Source: Pedobacter miscanthi (lineage in GTDB: Bacteria; Bacteroidota; Bacteroidia; Sphingobacteriales; Sphingobacteriaceae). From it: DNA of 64,000 bases. Every line of letters begins with the position of its first letter. The first letter of the stretch is position 1. Of this stretch, positions 43,403-50,679 are shown piece after piece. The notes below the pieces were generated by a model that saw nothing but the letters and a program-made list of their open reading frames with translations, searched no databases and was not told where the DNA came from. Position numbers and translations under genes: made by a program. Location of the stretch: assembly GCF_003315595.1 (NCBI RefSeq), contig NZ_QNQU01000003.1, positions 248,001-312,000 of the forward strand, written 5' to 3'.

Positions 43403-44461
43403 ATGGTCAGTAGATCAGAACAACGTTTCATTAGTATTAATCTTATAACCATTGTAGTTACGCTACTGGTTATACTTGCCGGAGGTATTGTGCGCAGTAC
43501 AGGCTCGGGCATGGGCTGTCCGGATTGGCCTAAATGTTTCGATCGTTATATTCCACCAACTGATGTATCGCAGCTTCCTGCCGATTATAAAGAAAAATAT
43601 GTAGCGGGCAGGTTAAAAAAGAATGAGAAGTTTGCCAAATATTTAGAAAGCATGGGTAAAGTTGCCCTGGCTGATAGTATAAGGCATGATAAAAGCATTA
43701 CCATACCTGAAGAGTTTAATCCAACCAAAACCTGGACGGAGTATTTAAACCGCTTGGCTGGTGTAGCCGCTGGGATATTCCTTTTTTTAACCGTTGTTTT
43801 TTCTTTTACCTATCGTAAAACAGCCAAAAGGATTATTGTATTAAGTATCCTAAACCTTTTGGTAGTTGGCTATCAGGGTTGGTTAGGGTCTATAGTGGTA
43901 TCAACCAACCTTACCCAGTGGGTAGTAACTGTACACATGCTTTTAGCGCTGGTTATATTAGCCATTTCTATTTATACCTATAATTACGCTAAACAGCTAA
44001 ATAAGACACCTTCTGTTATTATGTACAGGATATTATGGCTGAAAGGATTTTTGTTCTTTACCTTGATAATCAGCATTATTCAGATTGTTTTAGGTACTGA
44101 TGTAAGAGAAGCTATTGATGAAATTGCAAAAGCACTGGCTTATAACAGTAGAAATACATGGATTTCGAAAGTTGGCTCAGTATTTTCTTACCACCGCGAT
44201 TTAGCTATTTTGGTTGTGGTAACCAATGCCATAGTTTATAAAATGGTTATCGACCGTTTTAGTGGCAAAGCTGCGCCATTGTTAACGGCACGGTTTATTT
44301 TAATTACGCTCCTGGTTCAGTTGTTAAGTGGATTTGCATTGGCTTACATTGCTTTTCCACCTGTAGCGCAGGCATTACATATCCTGTTCTCAACACTGTT
44401 ATTTAGTTTACAGTTTTATCTATACCTGTTGGTTTACCGAACAAGTACGTATAAACAATAA
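43403..44461 (+). CDS. ctaA: Heme A synthase
   Basis: This 352-residue membrane protein (about eight helices) belongs to the COX15/CtaA family, which oxidises heme O to heme A. The N-terminal segment GGIVRSTGSGMGCPDWPKCF and the helix with NRLAGVAAGIFLFLTVVFSF are diagnostic, as are the later heme-site histidines in QWVVTVHMLLAL and YHRDLAILVV. A fused soluble N-terminal loop is present. It lies right after coxA and next to ctaB, whose product feeds it, so heme A for subunit I is made from this cluster. Confidence 0.93.
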   Translation: MVSRSEQRFISINLITIVVTLLVILAGGIVRSTGSGMGCPDWPKCFDRYIPPTDVSQLPADYKEKYVAGRLKKNEKFAKYLESMGKVALADSIRHDKSITIPEEFNPTKTWTEYLNRLAGVAAGIFLFLTVVFSFTYRKTAKRIIVLSILNLLVVGYQGWLGSIVVSTNLTQWVVTVHMLLALVILAISIYTYNYAKQLNKTPSVIMYRILWLKGFLFFTLIISIIQIVLGTDVREAIDEIAKALAYNSRNTWISKVGSVFSYHRDLAILVVVTNAIVYKMVIDRFSGKAAPLLTARFILITLLVQLLSGFALAYIAFPPVAQALHILFSTLLFSLQFYLYLLVYRTSTYKQ

Positions 44462-44473
44462 TTTTTAAGGAAA

Positions 44474-45382
44474 TTGAAACAATATCTTTCAGATTTTTCT
44501 AAACTTATCAAATTCAGGCTATCGTTTACGGTGGTGTTTTCGGCATCGATTTCTTTTTTAATCGGACAGAAAATGCAGGTGGGAAGAGGCCATATCCCTA
44601 CTATTGACTGGGGAAATTGGCTAATCCTGATTGCCGGTGGATTTTTAGTTACTGCAGCGGCAAACTGTTTTAACGAGATAATAGAAAAGGATCTTGATAA
44701 ACTAATGTCGAGAACAAAAGATCGCCCAATGCCTGCAGGTAGGATGACAACCGGACAGGGTTTAATTTTGGGTGTATTTATGGCATTTTTAGGTACATGG
44801 CTGTTAGGACATTTAAACCTCGAAACGGGGCTACTATCGGTATTTTCGATTCTGCTATATGCTTTTGCTTATACACCATTAAAAAGAAAATCGCCAATTG
44901 CTGTTTTTGTAGGCGCAATCCCTGGGGCATTACCACCACTTATCGGTTATTTGGCTGCTTTTGGTAGTTTAAAGGCTGAAATGTTTTACGCAATAGACTA
45001 TAATATTGCAGTTATTTTATTCCTGATCCAGTTTGTATGGCAGTTTCCACACTTTTGGGCAATTGCCTGGGTGTTGGATGATGATTATAAAAAAGCCGGA
45101 TTCAGATTATTGCCGTCCAAAAAAAGAGACAAAACAACAGCTTTGATTACCTTTTTAAGCACATTGATTTTAATCCCGGTAAGTTTATTGCCAACCATTT
45201 ATGGTTTTGGCGGTTATTACATTGGCGGTTTATCGTTAATTGCCGGATTGATTTTTAGCTGGTTGGCTTTTAAACTTTTAATGAACAGAGAACTGATTGA
45301 TGCAAAGAAAGTGATGTTCTGTTCATTTTTTTACATCCCGGCTGTACAGTTGGGCTTATTATTAAATTTTATAGCAAAATAA
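44474..45382 (+). CDS. ctaB: Protoheme IX farnesyltransferase (TTG start)
   Basis: The natural start is TTG 44474, preceded by a Shine-Dalgarno-like AAGGAA. It gives KQYLSDFSKLIKFRLSFTVV, the expected CtaB N-terminus; the first in-frame ATG downstream would delete the first membrane helix. The 302-residue polytopic protein has the prenyltransferase motifs: NCFNEIIEKDLDKLMSRTKDRPMPAGRM, and the later YTPLKRKSP and DDDYKKAGFRLLP. It converts protoheme to heme O. It follows ctaA by 12 bases. Confidence 0.9.
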   Translation: MKQYLSDFSKLIKFRLSFTVVFSASISFLIGQKMQVGRGHIPTIDWGNWLILIAGGFLVTAAANCFNEIIEKDLDKLMSRTKDRPMPAGRMTTGQGLILGVFMAFLGTWLLGHLNLETGLLSVFSILLYAFAYTPLKRKSPIAVFVGAIPGALPPLIGYLAAFGSLKAEMFYAIDYNIAVILFLIQFVWQFPHFWAIAWVLDDDYKKAGFRLLPSKKRDKTTALITFLSTLILIPVSLLPTIYGFGGYYIGGLSLIAGLIFSWLAFKLLMNRELIDAKKVMFCSFFYIPAVQLGLLLNFIAK

Positions 45383-45385
45383 CTT

Positions 45386-45964
45386 ATGGTTATCACAATG
45401 GAAAAAATCCAGGATACATTTGATCCAAAACCCAGAAAGTTTATTGTTTGGCTATTTGTAGTATCATCTACCATTATGTTTGGGGGCTTTACCAGTTATT
45501 ACCTGGTATTTGCCGCATCTAAAGGTAAAGGGCATGGTTTAGTATTGCCCGATGCATTTATTTACTCAAGCTTAGTAATTATAGCAAGCAGTATTACCCT
45601 TTTTTTAGCGTCTAAAGCGCTACGGAAACTTAATTTCAGCTTACAGCGCAACCTGCTTTGGGTTACTGTTATATTGGCCATTGCTTTTGGCATAATGCAG
45701 TTTAATGCGTGGGGAAGTATGGTGAGGACCGGTGCTACTTTAGTAGGTAACAATGCCGCCATTTCTTTTATTTATGTGGTGTCGGGCATGCACTTATTGC
45801 ACATTATTGCAGGTGTTGGCCTTATTATTAATGCATTAGCAGGTAGCTATAAAAACATTCCTGCTGCTAAAAGCCAGTACAGAATGGAAATTGCTTCTAT
45901 TTTTTGGCATTTTATAGATATATTATGGATATATCTGTATGTTTTTTTACTTTTGAACCGTTAA
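45386..45964 (+). CDS. Heme-copper oxidase subunit III-like protein
   Basis: This 192-residue membrane protein has about five helices and the pattern of short cytochrome c oxidase subunit III: FGGFTSYYLV near the start, SGMHLLHIIAGVGLIINAL and the end EIASIFWHFIDILWIYLYVFLLL. The His/Glu pair in the last helix is typical. A second subunit III gene follows immediately, so the operon encodes two such subunits. One may be an alternative or a helper form. It starts four bases after ctaB. Confidence 0.85.
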   Translation: MVITMEKIQDTFDPKPRKFIVWLFVVSSTIMFGGFTSYYLVFAASKGKGHGLVLPDAFIYSSLVIIASSITLFLASKALRKLNFSLQRNLLWVTVILAIAFGIMQFNAWGSMVRTGATLVGNNAAISFIYVVSGMHLLHIIAGVGLIINALAGSYKNIPAAKSQYRMEIASIFWHFIDILWIYLYVFLLLNR

Positions 45965-45995
45965 ATTTGTTAACAAACTATTATACTATTTCCAA

Positions 45996-46709
45996 ATGAA
46001 TGCAGTATCACAATTAGATCAAGTTAAAACCGGACCATGGAATGGTGGTCGTTCTCCGTGGTCGGTAGAATATGGCAAAATCATGATGTGGTTTTTCCTT
46101 TTGTCAGATGCTTTTACCTTTTCATCTTTATTGATCTACTACGGCGCTCAGCGTTTTTCTAAATTAACATGGCCAGCCCCTGATAAGGTTTTCCAATCTA
46201 TCCCGGGCGTTATGGAGCATGGTGCACCACTGGTATTTGTGGGTATCATGACTTTTATATTGATTATGAGTTCGGTAACTATGGTATTGGCTGTAGAAGC
46301 TGGGCACAGACGTTCTAAAAAAGAAGTAATCGGCTGGATGATTGCAACCATCATTGGTGGTTTCATGTTCTTAGGCTGTCAGGCAATTGAGTGGACTCAC
46401 TTACACCACGATGGTTTCTGGTGGGGACATATCCCATCTGCAGAAGAATTAAAACACTTCTTCAATAAACCTGAAGATGTATCTTTGATCGCTTCGCAAC
46501 AATTTGCAAACTTGTTCTTCACGATTACAGGTTTCCACGGTTTCCACGTATTCAGTGGGGTTATCATTAATATCATCATCCTGATTATGACGATTAATGG
46601 TACTTTCGAAAAACGCGGACATTATTTAATGGTTGAAAAAGTTGGTTTATACTGGCACTTCGTAGATTTAGTATGGGTGTTCGTATTTACATTCTTCTAC
46701 TTGGTTTAA
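45996..46709 (+). CDS. coxC: Cytochrome c oxidase subunit III
   Basis: This 237-residue protein has about six or seven membrane helices and the motifs WFFLLSDAFTFSSLLIYYGA, GCQAIEWTHLHHDG and FHGFHVFSGVIIN, ending YWHFVDLVWVFVFTFFYLV. These are standard subunit III features, including the Glu near the start of helix III. It follows the short subunit III-like gene. The HFNK-type insert around SAEELKHFFNKPEDV is an unusual extra loop. Confidence 0.9.
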   Translation: MNAVSQLDQVKTGPWNGGRSPWSVEYGKIMMWFFLLSDAFTFSSLLIYYGAQRFSKLTWPAPDKVFQSIPGVMEHGAPLVFVGIMTFILIMSSVTMVLAVEAGHRRSKKEVIGWMIATIIGGFMFLGCQAIEWTHLHHDGFWWGHIPSAEELKHFFNKPEDVSLIASQQFANLFFTITGFHGFHVFSGVIINIIILIMTINGTFEKRGHYLMVEKVGLYWHFVDLVWVFVFTFFYLV

Positions 46710-46734
46710 TTTATCATTCTATAAAAATATTTTT

Positions 46735-47088
46735 ATGTCAGAGCACTCACATACAACAGAAGAACACGGACACGATGATCATGCAGGTTTATCAAAAGGT
46801 AAAATCTGGAAGGTTTTTGGTATCCTTTTATTAATCACCGTAATCGAGTTTATCATTGCATTGGTATTAATCCCGAAAGGAATTATGACCCAACATTTTG
46901 GTAACTACGTTTACATTGTATTAACCTTGTTAAAAGCATTTTATATTGTTGCGTACTTTATGCACTTAAAGTATGAGAAACTGGGCTTACAGCTTGCGTT
47001 AACCGTATCATTCATTTTTATTATTTACTTTATTGTTTTAATGTTAACAGAAGGTGGGTTTTTAAACCTGCACATGATGCACCATTAA
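46735..47088 (+). CDS. coxD: Cytochrome c oxidase subunit IV family protein
   Basis: This 117-residue protein has a His-rich N-terminus (HSHTTEEHGHDDHAG) and three membrane helices with GKIWKVFGILLLITVIEFIIAL and FYIVAYFMHLKYEKLGLQL. It is the small subunit IV of bacterial oxidases. The His-rich stretch could bind metal. Its last base is the first of the next start (TAATG overlap), so the Sco-like gene is translationally coupled. Confidence 0.87.
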   Translation: MSEHSHTTEEHGHDDHAGLSKGKIWKVFGILLLITVIEFIIALVLIPKGIMTQHFGNYVYIVLTLLKAFYIVAYFMHLKYEKLGLQLALTVSFIFIIYFIVLMLTEGGFLNLHMMHH

Positions 47089-47783
47089 TGAAAAGAAACC
47101 CTATAAAAAAGGTATTAATCCTGGTAAGCATTTTAGCTATACCGGGATTTTTGTTTTTTTACTTATTGCCTCACTTTGCAAAAAACAGGTATAAGAGTTT
47201 ACCCATTTTTGGTGAAAAGGTTGTTGCATCAACTTTCCATAGTGTAAAGGGAAAAAAAATCCCAGATACGATCTACCACCTGGTTCCTGACTTTAAACTG
47301 ATCAACCAGCATAGCGATACCGTTAGCTGGAAATCACTTGAGAATAAAATTGTAGTACTTAACCTGTTCTATTCAGGGGCCGGTAGTCAGCAAACCAACA
47401 AATACATTAAACAGCTATCTGACGGTTATGAACAAAAACCATTGGTTAAGTTTTTAAGCTTATCGGTAGATCCTGCTGATAAAAGTAAATTGAAAGAATT
47501 TGCAGCCGGTTTTAAAGCGAAAGAAGGCAAGTGGGATTTTCTGGCTGGCGATACTGCACAAACCTACCCTTTGATTAAACAGGGCTTACTGCTGGATGTG
47601 ATCGAAGACGATACCAAAGAAAAACCAACATTCATTTTCGGTAATAAAATTCTGCTCATCGATAACTTGCACCGCATCCGTGGCATGTACGATGCTGATA
47701 ATGCCGAAGCCAATGCACGTTTGGAAGATGAAATTAAAGTGCTTATTGCAGAATACCTGAGAAACGTTAAGGACGGCCGCTAA
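47088..47783 (+). CDS. Sco-like thioredoxin-fold protein without cysteines
   Basis: This 231-residue protein has an N-terminal membrane anchor (residues 8-28) and a thioredoxin-fold domain resembling SCO1/SenC: IYHLVPDFKLINQHSDTV, LENKIVVLNLFYSG, and FIFGNKILLIDNLHRIRGMYD. Sco proteins bind copper through CxxxC and a later His to build CuA. Here the CxxxC region reads YSGAGSQQ (residues 95-102), the later His position is Asn, and the whole chain contains no Cys at all. It therefore cannot be a normal copper chaperone. It overlaps coxD and lies in the oxidase operon, so it may have a structural or regulatory role. Confidence 0.75.
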   Translation: MKRNPIKKVLILVSILAIPGFLFFYLLPHFAKNRYKSLPIFGEKVVASTFHSVKGKKIPDTIYHLVPDFKLINQHSDTVSWKSLENKIVVLNLFYSGAGSQQTNKYIKQLSDGYEQKPLVKFLSLSVDPADKSKLKEFAAGFKAKEGKWDFLAGDTAQTYPLIKQGLLLDVIEDDTKEKPTFIFGNKILLIDNLHRIRGMYDADNAEANARLEDEIKVLIAEYLRNVKDGR

Positions 47784-47868
47784 ATTAGTTGGGATTTAGA
47801 GTTGGGAGTCTTGAGTCCTAATTCTGCCAATTACATTAAATAAATATAAAAGAGATTAAATAATACTC

Positions 47869-48411
47869 ATGGAAAATAGCCCGATTGAGAAAAAATATAA
47901 TAAATGGATCATTATCCTATCCATTTTTATCCCTGTTGCCGTAGCCTTTTTGTTTGTGGTTAAATTAAAAGACTTGGGGATTGATGCACCAACCCTTCCT
48001 TTTTTACCTCCTATTTATGCGACTATTAATGGCATAACAGCCATATTGTTGGTGGTTGCTGTTTGGGCAATCAAAAATGGCAAGGTTAATCTGCACCAAA
48101 ACTTAATGAAAACGGCCATTGGTTGTTCTGTATTGTTTTTAGTACTATATATTGCTTATCACATGACTACACCATCAACTAAGTTCGGTGGCGATGGTAC
48201 GATAAAATATATTTACTTCTTTATCCTTTTAACACATATACTGCTTTCTGTAGCCATTATCCCTTTGGTATTGGTTACCTATGTGAGGGCATTGGCCGAG
48301 CGTTTTGATAAACACAGGAAAATTGCAAAAATAACTTTTCCATTATGGCTGTACGTAGCAATAACCGGAGTTGTGGTGTACCTGATGATTTCGCCGTATT
48401 ATCAGTATTAG
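47869..48411 (+). CDS. DUF420 membrane protein (CtaM-like oxidase assembly)
   Basis: This 180-residue protein has four membrane helices and the DUF420 pattern: LPPIYATINGITAILLVVA, KVNLHQNLMKTAIGCSVLFLVLYIAYHMT, and HILLSVAIIPLVLVTYVRAL. The three conserved histidines resemble a heme or metal site. DUF420/CtaM proteins are needed for maturation of aa3/caa3 oxidases in other bacteria. It is the last gene of the cluster and is followed by a strong terminator. Confidence 0.85.
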   Translation: MENSPIEKKYNKWIIILSIFIPVAVAFLFVVKLKDLGIDAPTLPFLPPIYATINGITAILLVVAVWAIKNGKVNLHQNLMKTAIGCSVLFLVLYIAYHMTTPSTKFGGDGTIKYIYFFILLTHILLSVAIIPLVLVTYVRALAERFDKHRKIAKITFPLWLYVAITGVVVYLMISPYYQY

Positions 48412-48439
48412 TAGCTTTATTGAGTACAAAAATAGATGA

Positions 48440-48468
48440 AGCCTTACCCAAAAATGTAAGGCTTTTTT
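48440..48468 (+). terminator. Intrinsic terminator closing the respiratory operon
   Basis: AGCCTTAC (48440-48447) pairs with GTAAGGCT (48456-48463), followed by six T residues. It is the first strong stop after the DUF420 gene. Confidence 0.9.
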
Positions 48469-48581
48469 AGTTATAGTTGCTTTAGCATTTGCTTTAAACC
48501 ATTTTTTTTTCCACTTTTATGTATCACTATACCCACAAAATGATTCTTAAATTTTGTAAGTGTGCATATATCAACTAATTT

Positions 48582-49181
48582 ATGGCTATAGGAAGGATTG
48601 AAGACGAGCATAAGCTTATAGAAAGAATCGTTGGAGGAGATGAACAGGCTTTCTCTGTTTTATTCTTCAACTATCTTCCTGTACTTCAGATTTTTGCTAC
48701 AAAATTTACTAAATCAGATGATGCTGCAGAAGAAATTATCCAGGATGCTTTTTTAAGGGTTTGGCTAAACCGCGATAAATTGGCAGAAATAGAGAATGTT
48801 AGGGCATATCTTTATAAATATGTTTCAAATGAGTGTTTGAGTTATCTCCGTAAAAAGCTTAAAGAAGATAAAGTGATCGATGCTTTTACCAATAAGCAAC
48901 CTAGCAGTCACAATAGTACATCCGAAGAAATCAATTTAAATGAAATTACCAAAATCATTTCGGTAGCTGTAGAAAAACTGCCCGAACAGCGTAAAAATAT
49001 ATATCAATTGAGTCGTCGTGATGGGAAAAGCATTCCAGAAATAGCCGAAATATTAAATATTTCTCCAAATACCGTTAAAAACGCACTTGTAATATCGCTT
49101 AAATCCATAAGATTACACCTCAATCAGCATGGTATTACCTTTGTTTTTCCATTGATTTTATTCTTTTTTAAAATAAAATAA
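48582..49181 (+). CDS. FecI-like ECF sigma factor
   Basis: This 199-residue protein is an ECF (sigma-70 family) factor: region 2 spans FSVLFFNYLPVLQIFATKF and the segment EIIQDAFLRVWLNRDKL; region 4 spans VEKLPEQRKNIYQLSRRDGKSIPEIAEILNISPNTVKNAL. The C-terminus ends in a hydrophobic stretch (FVFPLILFFF). It is followed by a FecR and an STN-bearing SusC, the canonical arrangement in which nutrient binding at the outer membrane releases this sigma factor to transcribe the transporter operon. Confidence 0.93.
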   Translation: MAIGRIEDEHKLIERIVGGDEQAFSVLFFNYLPVLQIFATKFTKSDDAAEEIIQDAFLRVWLNRDKLAEIENVRAYLYKYVSNECLSYLRKKLKEDKVIDAFTNKQPSSHNSTSEEINLNEITKIISVAVEKLPEQRKNIYQLSRRDGKSIPEIAEILNISPNTVKNALVISLKSIRLHLNQHGITFVFPLILFFFKIK

Positions 49182-49242
49182 AAAAAAGAGAAATCCCGAT
49201 AGTCCTAATTTTCTTTTACTGCTTCTTAGTATCAGAATCTTT

Positions 49243-50403
49243 ATGGAAGAACGTATACATTATCTCTTACAACAGTTTTCAGCTAAAACATTAAGTCCTG
49301 CAGAAAGAGAAGAACTTTTGGCTTTGGTTGATAACGGATCTACAATACTAAGCAGCGAAATTGTGAAAATGATCGTTGCTGAGGAAGATTGTATAACCGA
49401 AGTAGTAGAAGAAAGGTGGAATCCTGTTCTCAATAAAATCCTGACTATTGATAAACCAAAAGCTGCTCCCCGCAGAATTTTAATGAATACCATAAAGTGG
49501 GCGGCGGCAGCAGTTGTTTTCATCACGCTCTCTGTTACAGGTTATATATCCTTAAATAAAAAGAAGGAGCACGTTTTTGTAACAGATGTTGCTCCGGGTA
49601 AAAATAAGGCAATCCTTACCTTGGCTGATGGTAGAAAGATTTCACTTTCTGATGCTACCACAGGTGATATAGCCAAAGAGGCGGGTTTATCCATTACCAA
49701 AACAGCAGATGGACAACTTGTTTATCATATTGCCGAATCAGAAAATGTTGATGATACAAGGGTGAATACCATAACTACTCCCAAGGGAGGGCAATGGCAG
49801 ATCCGTTTACCTGATGGCTCTACTGTATGGCTAAATGCAGCATCATCAATTCAATATTCCTTAAATATAGGTATAGCCAAACAGCGTTTGGTAAGACTTG
49901 ACGGAGAGGCTTATTTCGAAGTGGCAAAAGATAAATCACACCCTTTTATTGTAGAAACGGATAAACAATCAGTCGAGGTACTGGGTACACACTTTAATAT
50001 CAATAGCTACCGCGACGAAATGGTAACCAAAACTACTCTTTTAGAAGGTAGCGTGCGTGTATTGCACAAAAGCACTAACCAAAGCGAAATATTAAAACCT
50101 GGCGAACAATCAATCGTATCATTAACTGGTATTGATGTAAAAGAAGCTGATGTAGACGAAGCCATCGCCTGGAAAAATGGCTATTTCATGTTTGATAATG
50201 AAAGACATGCCAGTATTTTACGTAAAGTGGCGCGTTGGTATAATGTAGAGATCGAATATGCCGATCCTGAAGCGAAAAATGTAATGTATTATGGAACGGT
50301 AAGCCGTTTTGAAAAAATATCGAAAGTCTTAACCAAACTAGAGCAAACCGGAAAGGTTCGCTTCGATATTAAAGGTAATACCATTATTGTGCATAAAGAA
50401 TGA
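49243..50403 (+). CDS. FecR-family anti-sigma factor
   Basis: This 386-residue protein has a cytoplasmic N-terminus that should bind the sigma factor, one membrane helix (about residues 80-100: WAAAAVVFITLSVTGYISL), then a FecR periplasmic domain (TPKGGQWQIRLPDGSTVWLN, GEAYFEVAKDKSHPFIVET) and a C-terminal DUF4974 domain (GYFMFDNERHASILRKVARWYNVEI). It holds the FecI factor inactive until the STN domain of SusC signals. It lies 61 bases after the sigma gene. Confidence 0.93.
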   Translation: MEERIHYLLQQFSAKTLSPAEREELLALVDNGSTILSSEIVKMIVAEEDCITEVVEERWNPVLNKILTIDKPKAAPRRILMNTIKWAAAAVVFITLSVTGYISLNKKKEHVFVTDVAPGKNKAILTLADGRKISLSDATTGDIAKEAGLSITKTADGQLVYHIAESENVDDTRVNTITTPKGGQWQIRLPDGSTVWLNAASSIQYSLNIGIAKQRLVRLDGEAYFEVAKDKSHPFIVETDKQSVEVLGTHFNINSYRDEMVTKTTLLEGSVRVLHKSTNQSEILKPGEQSIVSLTGIDVKEADVDEAIAWKNGYFMFDNERHASILRKVARWYNVEIEYADPEAKNVMYYGTVSRFEKISKVLTKLEQTGKVRFDIKGNTIIVHKE

Positions 50404-50477
50404 CGCAAATCAGATGGTGGCTTAACTATCCGCCATCTTAAAAATAAACAACTAATTAATCAACCTTAACCTAACAA

Positions 50478-50507
50478 ATGATGAATAAACTTCGACAACA
50501 CTTCTGA
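50478..50507 (+). CDS. Possible nine-residue leader ORF before susC
   Basis: ATGATG opens a tiny frame encoding MMNKLRQHF and stops at TGA 50505-50507. It is followed 24 bases later by a hairpin that resembles an attenuator. The short size and position, similar to the 30-residue ORF before the other susC, make a leader peptide possible but unproven. Confidence 0.2.
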   Translation: MMNKLRQHF

Positions 50508-50531
50508 CGATTCTACGCTGAATAAATAAAA

Positions 50532-50556
50532 AAAGGAGTGCTTGCAACACCCCTTT
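50532..50556 (+). terminator. Attenuator-like hairpin in the susC leader
   Basis: AAAGGAGTG (50532-50540) pairs with CACCCCTTT (50548-50556), with one A-C mismatch and a seven-base loop. No long T-tract follows. It could form a structure in the transcript upstream of the start, relevant to control of susC. Confidence 0.4.
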
Positions 50557-50679
50557 AAATATCTGCTCAGTTATTCCGTAAACCGGAATCGATTAAAAAT
50601 CAATTTATTTCTTGGATAACCGCGAAACGCTTTTTGGCGTCCAAACTTAATTGCGTTCCGCACAAAAACAGACTATTAA

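Larger units (their letters stand above)
50404..50679 (+). promoter_or_regulatory. Leader region upstream of the second susC
   Basis: This 276-base gap holds the hairpin 50412-50438 (AGATGGTGG/CCGCCATCT, no T-tract), a nine-codon open frame (50478-50507) and a hairpin (50532-50556). The FecI-dependent promoter should lie here. No consensus is recognisable. Confidence 0.45.

Noticed and set aside
50412..50438. Hairpin after fecR as a terminator
   Set aside because: The stem AGATGGTGG/CCGCCATCT is good but no T-tract follows, so I kept it only as part of the leader description.
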